Source: Oscheius tipulae
Lineage: Eukaryota; Nematoda; Chromadorea; Rhabditida; Rhabditidae
Assembly: GCA_037178975.1 (NCBI GenBank)
Contig: JASJZH010000001.1
Coordinates: 2,976,001-3,040,000 of the forward strand
Direction: 5' to 3'
Length of the DNA stretch: 64,000 bases
Below the pieces are notes generated by a model. It saw nothing but the letters and a program-made list of their open reading frames with translations, did not search any database and was not told where the DNA came from. Position 1 is the stretch's first letter, and each line of letters opens with the position of its first letter. This document shows, one piece after another, positions 22,742 to 32,355 of this stretch. A program made the translations under genes and the position numbers.

Positions 22742-23262
22742 AACGATTCGGTTCATTGCCAGCATATCAGGTGGTCTAGATGGGGAGATGGAACGGTGGA
22801 ATCTGGATCAAACGAACCGGTAGCTGACTGACAAGACTATTTGGGCATCATCTCTGACATGAAGAGGACAAGAAGCGTCCGTCTGCGACACAAGTCAACT
22901 CTATTCTGGGATAACAATTGACAGTATTTGTGGACTTTTTCTGCCAAGACAAGTCAAGCTAATACAAGAAGCAACTTTTTTGAGTTGGCAATCTACTGTT
23001 TTGATTACTTTAATCGTAAAAAGATAATTAGTGCTTTTGCACTTTGGAGAGTTTCTTAACAATGGACGACTCGGAGCTCAGGCGGCAAAGCCGACTGGTC
23101 TTCTTTGTATCCTTTTTTTTTGAAACAGATGGTATTTCGAAGTCTCTTTGGACTGCTGTGATCCTATTAAAACATAGTTATAATCTGTCAAAATGCTCTT
23201 CATGTCAGAGATGATGCCCAAATAGTCTTATCAGTCAGCTACCGGTTCGTCTGATCCAGATT

Positions 23263-23280
23263 CCACCGTTCCATCTCTCC
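23263..23280 (+). promoter_or_regulatory. Proximal sequence element of SL1 gene e
   Basis: CCACCGTTCCATCTCTCC begins 58 bases before the leader start. The same element is at the same distance in copy g and, in related form, before the U2 snRNA gene, so it is very likely the snRNA-type PSE bound by SNAPc. Confidence 0.75.
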
Positions 23281-23320
23281 ATCTAGACCACCTGATATCA
23301 TGGCAATGAGCAGAATCGTC

Positions 23321-23427
23321 GGTTTAATTACCCAAGTTTGAGGTATTCAAATGCTTCCGACCCTGCTCTCAAACAGAGGTTGAAAGAAATTTTGGAACAG
23401 CCTTCCTATCAGTGGGAAAGGCAACAA
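23321..23427 (+). ncRNA. SL1 spliced-leader RNA gene (copy e)
   Basis: Canonical leader at 23321-23342 followed by GTATTC, Sm site AAATTTTGGAAC and a terminal stem from GCCTTCC to GGGAAAGGC. Plus-strand partner of copy d; the 579 bp between their starts carry inverted upstream arms. Confidence 0.95.
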
Positions 23428-23666
23428 GATAATAGTTTGAGACACGGTGAATTGAAACTTATCCCCTTACTCGGGCAGAAATAATAGGAAACTTTCCCTC
23501 TCCTTGTCCCACGTAAAAACAGTATTGTATCTAGTCTTACAACCACGCGATTGTAGCATTGGACGAACAAGGAAGAAAATAAGTTGGCAACGAAACGGAC
23601 CCTTAAAAAACATTGGAGAGTTTAAAAGTAAGAGTGAACGCACCATCCGACAGTCGATCCACAACG

Positions 23667-23893
23667 ATGAAGTTCTTCTTTCCCGTCCTTCTCCTTCTCT
23701 CCATTGTCATGATCAGTGAGTTTGCACAGTTCGAAAGGGAGGACGCTATTCAGTGATTCCGATGGCGGCTGCAGGCCGCGTTGAACCATGCGACGAAGTC
23801 TGTGGACGCATCGGGAGGGAGCGGGACCAGTGCTGCCGTGCTCACGGTTATAGCAGAATGGCCAGCTGCTACGGACGAGCCTACTGTGATTGA
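23667..23893 (+). CDS. 62-aa secreted cysteine-rich peptide
   Basis: Exons 23667-23715 and 23754-23893, with a 38-bp intron, encode 62 residues. A hydrophobic signal peptide ([16 protein letters not shown]) is followed by a short mature peptide of about 36-40 residues with six cysteines in the pattern C-x3-C-x9-CC-x10-C-x5-C and a central CCRAHGY. This suggests a disulfide-knotted secreted peptide, possibly antimicrobial; similar CC-x-x-HG peptides occur in invertebrates, but I cannot name a family. An AATAAA follows within 20 bases of the stop and a TTTAAAA box is upstream. It lies between SL1 copies e and f and is too short and split to be seen as one frame. Confidence 0.78.
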
Positions 23894-24053
23894 ATTGACC
23901 GATTGGTTTTCAATAAACAAATAGACCGAAACAACTTTTTCGATCCACTTGAAGATCAGGTAGTCTGTATCGTGTAGAAGAAATACGAATACTGCGTACC
24001 CAACAATTTGCTCTTGGGTGCGGCGAATAAAAGACTAATTATTGGAACACAAT

Positions 24054-24156
24054 TGTTGCCTTCCCACTGATAGGAAGGTCGTTCCAAAATTTCTTTCAAC
24101 CTCTACATTTGCAAGGTCGGAAGCATTTGAATACCTCAAACTTGGGTAATTAAACC
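24054..24156 (-). ncRNA. SL1 spliced-leader RNA gene (copy f)
   Basis: Canonical leader at 24135-24156, GT donor, Sm site AAATTTTGGAAC and a terminal stem (GACCTTCC/GGGAAGGC, one mismatch). Its upstream region is kept for about 85 bp (AACGGTGG element present) and then changes to unrelated sequence before the foldback element at 24394. Confidence 0.93.
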
Positions 24157-24393
24157 GACGATTCTGCTCGCCGCTTGGGTATCAGGTTGTCTAGATGGGG
24201 AGATGAAACGGTGGAGGCCAGGAGAATCTGGATCTGACAAGGGAAGCCTCCCAACTTAAGAGTTGGAGTTTGATATTGGGTACAGTGTCATTCGATAGCC
24301 CTTGGCAAGGGTATTATGGGATACATTGTTAAATTCGCTTAATTCCTTCCTACTCCGAGATAAGACGTGTTGAAGCTGCTTCCTCTGTTTTTT

Positions 24394-24832
24394 GTCTTTT
24401 ACTCCTTTCCTCGTTTTCTTCAGTTTTTATAACGTTTTTTTGCATGAAAAGCATAGAAAAGCACCAGTCAGTTGTACAAATAAAAATTGGCAACATTTTT
24501 TTTAAATGGTCTGGTCATCATTGGTCAGCTCTAAATAGTTTGTATACAGGCTATTCTTTTGTGATTAACTGGTTGGACACATTGTTCGAATAACCCCCAA
24601 ATAACTTCCTAGCTTTGTGAGGTTCTGAAATGTTATAAACCGAAAAGAGCTCACAAAGCAGTAGCCTGAATAAAAAGTGTTTGGAGCTGACCAATGATGA
24701 CCAGATCATAGTCTATATTGATCAAAAAAAAATTTACCAAATGCTGTTTGTACAACTGATTGGTGCTTTTCTATGCTTTTCATGCAAAAAATGTCATAAA
24801 AACTGAAGGAAACGAGGAAAGGAGCAAAAGAC
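24394..24832. repeat. Foldback element with about 150-bp arms
   Basis: The left arm starts GTCTTTTACTCCTTTCCTCG and the right arm ends with its near-exact complement at 24832; both arms also share GCATGAAAAGCATAGAAAAG-type sequence and a TGGTCATCATTGGTCAGCTC run in inverted order. No coding capacity. It sits where the upstream arm of SL1 copy f should continue, so it probably inserted there. Confidence 0.85.
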
Positions 24833-25070
24833 AGATGTATCTAAGCCATCTGTTTCAACTTCAATGGATGAATAGATCATATCCTATCAGATGATTTAGA
24901 GAGTAAGGCGATTCATCAAAGGCAGGACAAATCTTTGTCAGGGACGGGGTGAAACCATATGAAAGACATTTTGAGAGAAATGAAATTTTTGGATTGGGAA
25001 AAGCGATGGTTCTGCCAAGCCCGATCAAGGTGATAAATTTCATTTCGCCGTGTCTCGAACTAAATCATCT

Positions 25071-25175
25071 TGTTGCCTTCCCACTGATAGGAAGGTCGTT
25101 CCAAAATTTCTTACAACCTCTGTTTGAGAGCAGGGTCGGAAGCATTTGAATACCTCAAACTTGGGTAATTAAACC
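25071..25175 (-). ncRNA. SL1 spliced-leader RNA gene (copy g)
   Basis: Canonical leader at 25154-25175, donor GTATTC, Sm site AAATTTTGGAAC, terminal stem near 25075-25097. PSE at 25216-25233, exactly 58 bases upstream. Divergent partner of copy h, with 352 bp between the starts. Confidence 0.95.
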
Positions 25176-25527
25176 GACGATTCTGCTCATTGCCAGGATA
25201 TCAGGTGGTCTAGATGGAGAGATGGAACGGTGGAGGCCAGGAGAATCTGGATCAGAGACGGAGTGGAACGCTGTAAAAGGCATCTTGAAGCAAAATAATC
25301 TATTCATCCACTGAAGTTGAAATAGATGGAATTTCAGTCTTTTCGACTGCCACGACCCAATAGAAACACAGCTTTTATCTAATAAAATCCTCATGCCAGA
25401 AATGATGCCCAAATAGTCTTGTCTGTCAGCAACCGGTTGGTCTGGTCTCTGTCCCAGATACTTGCAGTCTCCACCGTTTCATCTCTTCAACCAGAGAACC
25501 TCATACCCCGGCAGCGGGCAGAATCGC

Positions 25528-25632
25528 TGGTTTAATTACCCAAGTTTGAGGTGTTCAAATGCTTCCGACCCTGCGAATGTAGAGGTTGAAAGAAATTTTG
25601 GAACAACCATCCCTCCACTGAGAAGGTAACAA
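25528..25632 (+). ncRNA. SL1 spliced-leader RNA gene (copy h)
   Basis: Canonical leader at 25528-25549, donor GTGTTC, Sm site AAATTTTGGAAC. The terminal stem is weaker than in the other copies (ACCATCCC opposite GAGAAGGT). CCACCGTTTCATCTCTTC lies 57 bases upstream. Confidence 0.92.
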
Positions 25633-25782
25633 AATATTGACGACGACAATTTCCATGGATGGATCCGAGCCAAACAGCTCCCGCCCGCAACCCGAACATC
25701 GCTCCTATCGTCCATTTTTGAAGAAACTGCTGCAGGAGAAGGTCCTTTCTTTTGTATAGAGAAAGCTCTAACGTTTTAATCT

Positions 25783-25887
25783 TGTTGCCTTCCCAGTGGA
25801 GGGAAGGCTGTTCCAAAATCTCCTTCAACCTCTGTTTGAGAGCAGGGTCGGAAGCATTTTAATACCTCAAACTTGGGTAATTAAACC
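25783..25887 (-). ncRNA. SL1 spliced-leader RNA gene (copy i)
   Basis: Canonical leader at 25866-25887 and a perfect eight-pair terminal stem (25787-25808). The Sm-site 5' flank reads GGAGATTTTGGAAC, slightly changed. Upstream homology ends after about 40 bp, so the PSE may be lost and the copy may be silent. Confidence 0.88.
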
Positions 25888-26549
25888 GGCAATTCTGCTC
25901 GCTGCTGGGATATCGGGCTGTGTGGAATGGGAGATGGTGCGGAAAAGGATAGAGAAGATGCATCCGATGTTTCTCTCTAGCCATGCCGAGTAGCTTTTTC
26001 TTGACAACTGAATAGCTTTATCCTGAAGGTTTCTGCAAGTAGTTCTTGATGAAGATTGTGTTTAGCTGTACCACTGTAGCCTTTTTGTCAAGTATGATCC
26101 TAGATTTAATTTGACGAGACCAGTCAAGACAGTTCAAGTTACATAACTAGCATTGACAGTGAGTCGCTCCGCCAGGAGGGTAAGCGACTGAACCTTTCTG
26201 ATACAAGTTTGACTGATGCCCCGTTAGGGATCCTGACAGGTAAAAGAAGTTTCGGTCAAGTTACCGGAGAAACACACGAAAAGCGACCAGGATGTAAAAT
26301 AAAGTAGTTGCAAGAATTGGGAACCGTACGTGCATCTCTAAAGATCAACTACTGCAAAGCAGAGGTAGTAGGGGTACTCTACTAACTGACTCTAGCCAAC
26401 TGTCAAGCACAAGGTTGGTGCAGAACTGAGAAGAGGAATTTTGTGCCGCAGCGAATAGATGAAAGAAAAGTACGAGGATTAGGGGTTCGGAGACTTGCAG
26501 AAAAGATTATCGTCGTGCTATGCAACTGTAGCGATGATTCCAGCTTCTC
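25888..26549. other. Intergenic, no gene recognised
   Basis: Contains scattered frames only. Short inverted words such as AGTCGCT/AGCGACT around 26160-26190 are not part of a recognised RNA. Confidence 0.4.
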
Positions 26550-27165
26550 CAATCTTCTTCTTGGGCTTCGATCAGCTCTGGTCAGTAACTGGGTGGCAGT
26601 GATATTTATGACTCTTTTCTCGGGTCCCATCGTTCCTTTGGTGCTCTAATCCCGTCGTGTCGCTATTTAAACATTCAGTTGTCCGCTTCGCGCTCCGCAA
26701 GAATAGCCACACCGTTGATCTCCTCCAGTGTCCCTCTACCTGATACCTGAAAACTCATGGGAAGGACGCGATAGGCGCTACGGACATATGCAGTCAGGGA
26801 CGGACCGGAAGATACCCAATGTTTTAGGACTCCCCCATTGCAATTCTTCCATTCCGAAACACCACTCTCAGTCTCCATTACTCGATTTTCAAAAGCCCGA
26901 GTTTGCCCTCTGATCTGAAGACTAAGAGTGTTCAAATCTAGGTTGCTCAGGGCTCGTCCAGATCCTATTCTCAAAACGAAAGAAAGCGGGAGAGAGAATC
27001 AGTGCAAAAGAATTGGTTTGGGTAGATTACTTAAAAGAAAAGTAACGTGACCTCGGTATAGAAGTGCAGAAGAAGCAGCCATATGGAGCAGCAGCAGACT
27101 CCCAAGTGAACTCCAACTGGAGCGATTCTCTTGTCCTGTCTTGTCAAGTAATATCTCTGACAAGT
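26550..27165. repeat. Dispersed repeat, copy 1 (copy 2 at 61665-62015)
   Basis: Long stretches match a second site 35 kb away in the same order: GAGCTTCGATCAGCTCTGGTC-like start, a GATACCCAA block, TTTTCAAAAGCCCGA, and AAGCAGCCATATGGAGCAGC. No open frame is conserved. Probably a non-autonomous mobile element. Confidence 0.75.
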
Positions 27166-27472
27166 CAAAATTTTAGAACTCCAAATTACGCTTTTGCACT
27201 TCTGAAGCTAAGTTTGTAGTTCTTAACGGAGAACAGAGACGCAGAGATAACACAATAGAACCTGGGATATGGCAGAGATTTGTGGACCTCATTTGAGCCT
27301 TTTCCATGCCAGCTTGTTGTTATCAAAGCACTCACAGTCATCGAGTCAAGAGTCAATTGAACTACTTTCCATTTTCAAGAGTCGGCGCACAAATGATTTT
27401 ACATCCTTAGAGACTATGTTATTTAGCATCTTTTTACCCATACTCCTTACTCTTTAACATTTTTTCAAGACA

Positions 27473-28620
27473 ATGTTTGTCGGAACAGTCATCTCAGCAG
27501 CCCTGCTCCTCTCCGTTGTTTTCTGGTTTGTTCCCAAAGTGCTTCACGATCTGAAACATCAAGAAGTCGAAGTTCAAATGCGACTGACAGCTTTGAGAGT
27601 AAGTTCAGAGTCAATACTGATGTATGAGCGGCATAGGAACGGTCGGATTCTGTTCTCGAAGAGGCAAGAAGGTCCAAGCTTCGAAAACGTAGAGATCTTC
27701 TTAGAAGTAAGGTTTCTGTTGATTGATGACCATTGGATTAGGTTTGACAAAAAGGGGTCTGAGAAGATCCCAAGTTCTCAATGCTGGTCACATTGACATG
27801 GATTCAAAAGAAGAATGCCAAGGTCCTCCCGGGCTGCCAGGTAGGGAACTTTGTCTTATGCGAGGAGAGCTTCTAGGCTTGGATGGTTTCGACGGGTATC
27901 CAGGGATTGATGGACGTGATGGCCTCCCTGGCCTGAACTCTATTGAGGCAGAAACCGAAGAAGAATGTCAGATCTGTCCACAGGGCCCTCCCGGAGATAC
28001 AGGTTCTTCTGGATTACAAGGGGACAGTGGAGAGAAAGGTCCACGGGGCATGCCCGGCCCAGATGGCGAAGACGGAATTTTTGGTCCTCCTGGACAGACA
28101 CAAGGTCTCGCAGGTCATCCAGGGAGGAAGGGAGAGACGGGAGCGAAAGGAGACCCCGGCCACGATGCGATTTCAGGGACTGGAGAACCAGGTTTCGTAA
28201 AAATTTCACAACTGAACAAAGTACTAGGTCTGCCAGGAAAGACAGGGACCAAAGGCGAGAAAGGACCTCTTGGACCTCCAGGAATCTCTGGAGCTGTTAT
28301 GGGAGAGCCCGGTCAAGATGGTCTAACTGGAGAGACAGGAGACGACGGTCCGCCTGGACCACCGGGAGGGAAAGGCGAAACTGGAAGTCCTGGAAATGAC
28401 AACGAGTGAGTCAGACACTGTAAGAACTTCAAAAGATGTTCAGTTACTGCCCCTGTCCTCCAAGAAGTTTCGACGCAGCTGTAGAGGTACCTGTCTCCAT
28501 GCTTTCGGTGAGTTCTCTTCATAGAACCATTTGAATATTCAGGAAAACGAGCCGCAAGAGTTCAAGGATTGGATAGACATCACAGTCAAGCGTCTACCCA
28601 AAACATGGTCCAAGAAATAA
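27473..28620 (+). CDS. Nematode cuticle-type collagen
   Basis: Structural collagen with a membrane-signal N terminus. Exons 27473-27671, 27742-28405, 28444-28507 and 28543-28620 give 334 residues. Residues 1-25 are hydrophobic, followed by the N-terminal collagen domain and a basic FSKRQ processing-type site. Gly-X-Y blocks (GPPGLPG, GPPGDTG, GPPGPPGGKGETG) with interruptions and ECQICPQ cysteines follow. After the last block comes YCPCPPRS, the usual cuticle collagen C-terminal cysteine motif, reached only after a 38-bp intron; reading through would stop early. A further tail (EFKDWIDITVKRL) is longer than usual. The first intron's donor (GTCCAAG) is the least certain. AATAAA overlaps the stop. 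Confidence 0.9.
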
Positions 28621-28628
28621 ATATTTGT

Positions 28629-30727
28629 TCATGGGGTGTATTGACAGATAAATATTGGATTGTTGTAATCGGAGTTCAGGCAGGGTACATAGAGCCATTT
28701 GCTGGCTGTTCCTTTCTCCAAAGACATCTGAATCGAATTCTTTTGACTAGGAGAGAAGGAACTTACAGCCAGACAAAGATGCGGATTCGCTATCGTTTCA
28801 TTGGTAGGTGGTTCGATAAAGTTAGTGTAGGTCACTGGAGTGCTATCTAGCCAAGCTTCGGCTTCCGTAGACATTCCGAGCCAAGTAAAGTTTCCGAATG
28901 GTACATCGAGAGACGATTTGACCAGACCTGAAGGAGGTCGAGAGTATCCAAGAAACGTGTCCACAGCGCAGTAACTGGTCAAAAGGGCACTTATAGTAAA
29001 CATGTAGAATCTACTTGTAGAACTGGCTGTAGGAGACAACCTTCTTCTTGGCTACTGTAGGAACAACTAACTTGACTATTAGATTAGACAAGTCATGTAT
29101 GAGAAACCGCCTATTTCTGACTTGCCAAGACTTGCTATTCGAAACAGTCACCATCTACAGTTCGAGAGAAGAAGGTTACTCCCCGGACTCTCTGCCAGTA
29201 CTACTTTTCGGAGCTACTGCTCTGCGAGTCTTTGATGTGTTGGCTCCGGGCAACAACATGGACTGTCTAAAGGAATATCGTCTGTGAGCAGAACTACCGA
29301 CTCTGGGCAGCAGCATCTACTCGCCTGGATAAAACTCTTGACTACAGCCTTCTCTCGAGGGAGTCTTCACCTTCTGTCGTGATGATCTCTGAGAGAGCTG
29401 CCGACTTGGGCAACAGAAGGAAGCTATCTTGAGGAATCTCGTCTGTAAGAGGATCTACCAACTCAGGAGAGCAACATCTACTGGGATGAACGGATCTTTC
29501 GGCTGCAGTCTCTGAGAGAGCTTCCGACCCTGGACAACAATGTCTACCCGGTAAACGGATCTTTCGACTACAGTCGTATCTCCATTTGAGACGATCTTCA
29601 TCAACGACGGTACAATGCTCTATCGAATAATAGGAGGATAGTCCGAGGTTAGTCTCTTTTGGGGGTTTTCTAGAGAAGCTATTCGGGTCTTGCAACAAGT
29701 AAGCCAATGCTATGCATAAATTAGAACTTGGGTAGGATTCCCCGGATTTAGTAGAGCTCAATAAGTTTGAGATAGGAACTACTGGACTGGGGAAAGTACA
29801 ACACAGGCTGCGCTTAGCCAGATCTCAGTATTGGTAAAACTTCCTAAAAAAAAAAAAAAAAAAAAAAAAAAGTAGTGTTGATGCGCAATCTGATGTGAAA
29901 TTAGAAAAAACATACTGTAAAAGAACTCATTCCTATCCATACTGCTAGGAATAACTAGAGATCCTCTGTTATTCATGTTACAGAATTGGTAGGCCATTAG
30001 GGCGTTGGAAGATATGTTCACGACCTATAAAACCTTATGCCTTTTTATTTTTTTCGATTTTTAAACCTACTTTAACACAAATGTTGAATTTGCTGATGTA
30101 GCTGTACTCATTGATGCAATGGGCTGAAAGATCAATTATCCAAATAGGCAACACTGCTTACTTGACTGCTTCCACGTACAGACAATCGAGGCAGTTGTGA
30201 TGGTTTTGTACCAGTAGTAAGACGATTCGATGTCGATTCTTCGCAAAACCGACGAGCCATTCAATGCCTTCTGTCCTGGCGCGTAACAATTGTAATTGAC
30301 AGAGTATTGGGGTGGATCCAACCACGTTCCGTTCTCGATTCCAAGAAAAATGTCTGGATTCCAGTCAGTGTCAGTTGCTGCCGTGCTACATGACCTGTAA
30401 AATAACTAGTTCGCTGCGGGACTCGTACACAGGTTACGTAAAAAAAAATATGCACTTACGCGATGAGAGCACTCTGTGCAGTAGCGCTGTTCTCTTGTGC
30501 ACCATTTATCCTCACCAAATTCCCACTTTTCAAGTTGATACAGTAGTCTTTGGCCTCCTCAAAGGTTCCAAGAAACATCTCTTTCATGCACATGTTAATA
30601 CTGAATTATAGACTTTTTGATGGTGTTCTACTCACAGCTCCATAATATTCGTGCCAAGAGGACAGTTTGACTTCAATCCACTAGATATACTTAGGAAAAA
30701 GCTGAATAAAAAGACCGATTTGAGCAT
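28629..30727 (-). CDS. Secreted protein with two C-type lectin domains
   Basis: Exons, 5' to 3': 30636-30727, 30460-30600, 30162-30394, 30071-30123, 29916-30024, 28767-28927 and 28629-28727, giving 295 residues. Signal peptide MLKSVFLFSFFLSISSG. Domain 1 has FEEAKDYCINLKSGNLVRI, FLGIENGTWLDPPQYSVNY and a closing VCTWK. Domain 2 has ALMAYQFCNMNNRGSLVIP, NFTWLGM, CLAMSLEKGTASKWLYVPC and FICQ. Both look like typical nematode clec domains, but the classical EPN/QPD sugar-binding triplets are not evident, so carbohydrate binding is uncertain. Nematode relatives often respond to infection. The stop lies 8 bp from the collagen stop on the other strand. Confidence 0.9.
29180..29580. repeat. Degenerate minisatellite inside a lectin-gene intron
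   Basis: Words such as CTACCGACTCTGGGCA, GGATCTTTCG and CTCTGAGAGAGCT recur in loosely repeated units of about 60-120 bp. It lies in the 988-bp intron between lectin exons 5 and 6. Confidence 0.55.
29846..29871. repeat. Run of 26 A (T26 on the lectin-coding strand)
   Basis: Read in the direction of the lectin gene this is T26 directly followed by an AG, that is, a very strong polypyrimidine tract and acceptor. Confidence 0.9.
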
Positions 30728-31118
30728 TAGGAGAAAGACGTAAGATGGAAAGTTGTGCAAAAGATCTTGCCTTATCAAAGGGATTATGAGGGAGAGGTGT
30801 GACTAAACTTTCTCGCTGTGGGATCCTTACCTTTGCGAATAGCTGGACACTATGATATATCAATTCATGCTAAGAGTTACTACCGTGGATTTTGACACAA
30901 TACAAGCCCTTCTCGAACTTTTCCGATTCAGGTAACCATACTCGGTTCTCTGTGATCCGGTATGCTGTCTACCGACGGCTCAGTCTTCTTGTGGTCATCA
31001 AACAGCGACAGATCACAGTATCTGAGAAGCTACTCATCTAATGGTTCCGACAGGATGGGGCGCCACTTCTTCGAGTATAACTTCTCCCAATTGTTGCTCT
31101 TGTTTCTCCCCCGAGGGG

Positions 31119-31304
31119 AGAGGGCCGGTCCCGGCTTTAGTGCAACGCCGGGTCGACCCGTGAGAAGGCGCTGGCAAGCCAGCGACCGACTCCGGTCTCA
31201 AAAATCGGTTAACCTTGTACGACGCAATAGCGACGTATATCGAAGGTTAATTCGATAAGAACGATTACTACACTTTGATCTTAGCCATAAGGCCGAGAAG
31301 CGAT
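31119..31304 (-). ncRNA. U2 spliceosomal snRNA
   Basis: The 5' end ATCGCTTCTCGGCC, then GGCTAAGATCAAAGTGTAGTA with the branch-site-pairing GTAGTA, a perfect stem IIa (ATCGAA/TTCGAT), Sm site GATTTTTGAG, stem III CGCTGGC/GCCAGCG and stem IV CCCGGC/GCCGGG with loop GTTGCAC are all present in order. Length is about 186 nt, close to nematode U2. Just after GTAGTA the sequence is ATCGTTC where U2 usually has TCTGTTC. A snRNA-type promoter element lies upstream, so the gene is likely active. Confidence 0.96.
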
Positions 31305-31344
31305 AGAGCAGAGTCGCTGACCGGGTCTATACGTGGAGACGAAC

Positions 31345-31362
31345 GCGGAGAGAGTACGGCGG
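31345..31362 (-). promoter_or_regulatory. Proximal sequence element of U2
   Basis: On the minus strand CCGCCGTACTCTCTCCGC starts 58 bases before the U2 5' end. It shares 12 of 18 positions, without gaps, with the element at the same distance before the SL1 genes. Confidence 0.7.
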
Positions 31363-31505
31363 AGACTAAAGCTGGCGGCAGACACGCAAAGGACGCGGTG
31401 GGCTCCGGGGTGGGGGTAGGGTAAAAGACACAGTGCACTTCTTAAGCTCCACAAAAAATGGAGCAGAATGGTATAAAAAACACTATGGCGGTCCCTGAGA
31501 AAATA

Positions 31506-32092
31506 TTGGGTTGGCAAGTAAGTCTTTTCATAAAAATGTCCTTTGCCTTGTTTCAACAACGGCCGAGCTGTTGATTATAGTACCTCGTGTTCCTCACTCG
31601 GTCCTCTACCATCACCATGCAAGATACCACTTCCCTTCTTCTTAATCTCTATTCTCTGTTCGTTTTGATCCGGACTATTAATGACCTGCCACCCTACCAT
31701 CTGCGGCAATTCTTGTTGAATGAGTTCCTCAAAGGCACGAATGGAGCCCATACGGCGGCTAATATCAACGATGTTTATGGCCAAGGGACGACGTCTACGA
31801 GGGTATGCCAGCTATGGTTCCATCGCTTTCGGTCTGGGTACAAAAGCGTCAAAGATGAGCCAGGGTCAGGTCAACCAACAACTTTCGATGAATCGAAGCT
31901 GCTGCAGCTCGTGAACGAGAACAATCGGCAGACTACCCGTGATCTAGCAGAGGACATAACTTAGGGCAATTGAGATTTACGAACAAACTGAGCACATGGT
32001 TGCAGCATGACCGCAGTGACGCCCAGAAGTGGAAGCGCATGTCCGTCGTTCATTCTCAAAAAGCGATAAGATTTAGTTGCCAATCCAATAGT
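31506..32092 (+). mobile_element. Internally deleted mariner element
   Basis: The left end has TTGGGTTGGCAAGTAAGT, a mariner-type terminal inverted repeat, and the right end (about 32073-32090) has its diverged complement TTAGTTGCCAATCCAA. Between them a frame keeps the N-terminal DNA-binding part of mariner transposase: RQFLLNEFLKGTNGAHTAAN, INDVYGQGTTSTRVCQLWF, RFRSG, DEPGSGQP and RQTTRDLAEDI. It then stops. The catalytic DDD region is absent, and the remaining right-hand part is short. It cannot move itself. Confidence 0.85.
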
Positions 32093-32355
32093 TGTTCCTT
32101 CGCAGCTGATCTGGTTAAGGCTACTATAAGTCAATTGACTACTTGAATTGAGTCATCTTCTAGGTAGAAGAAGTATGCTTTTGTTGGGTTCGTTTGACCT
32201 GATCGAAACTGACACATATCTGTTTTTTTACGACCTGTCGTGTTGATCACAGGCTCTGATTTTCCAACGATTCTCGATCTTGCTAAGAGGTGATAAGCAG
32301 CACAACACGATCGAACTTTTATCAGATAATAATATTTTACAAGTAAGATGAATTA

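Noticed and set aside
21240-25890. Family of foldback transposons (first reading of the inverted repeats)
   Set aside because: The conserved core is the SL1 leader with donor, Sm site and terminal stem-loop; the inverted layout comes from divergent gene pairs.
29846-29871. Poly(A) tail of a retroposed cDNA
   Set aside because: No poly(A) signal or coding sequence precedes it; on the minus strand it is a polypyrimidine tract before an AG in a lectin intron.
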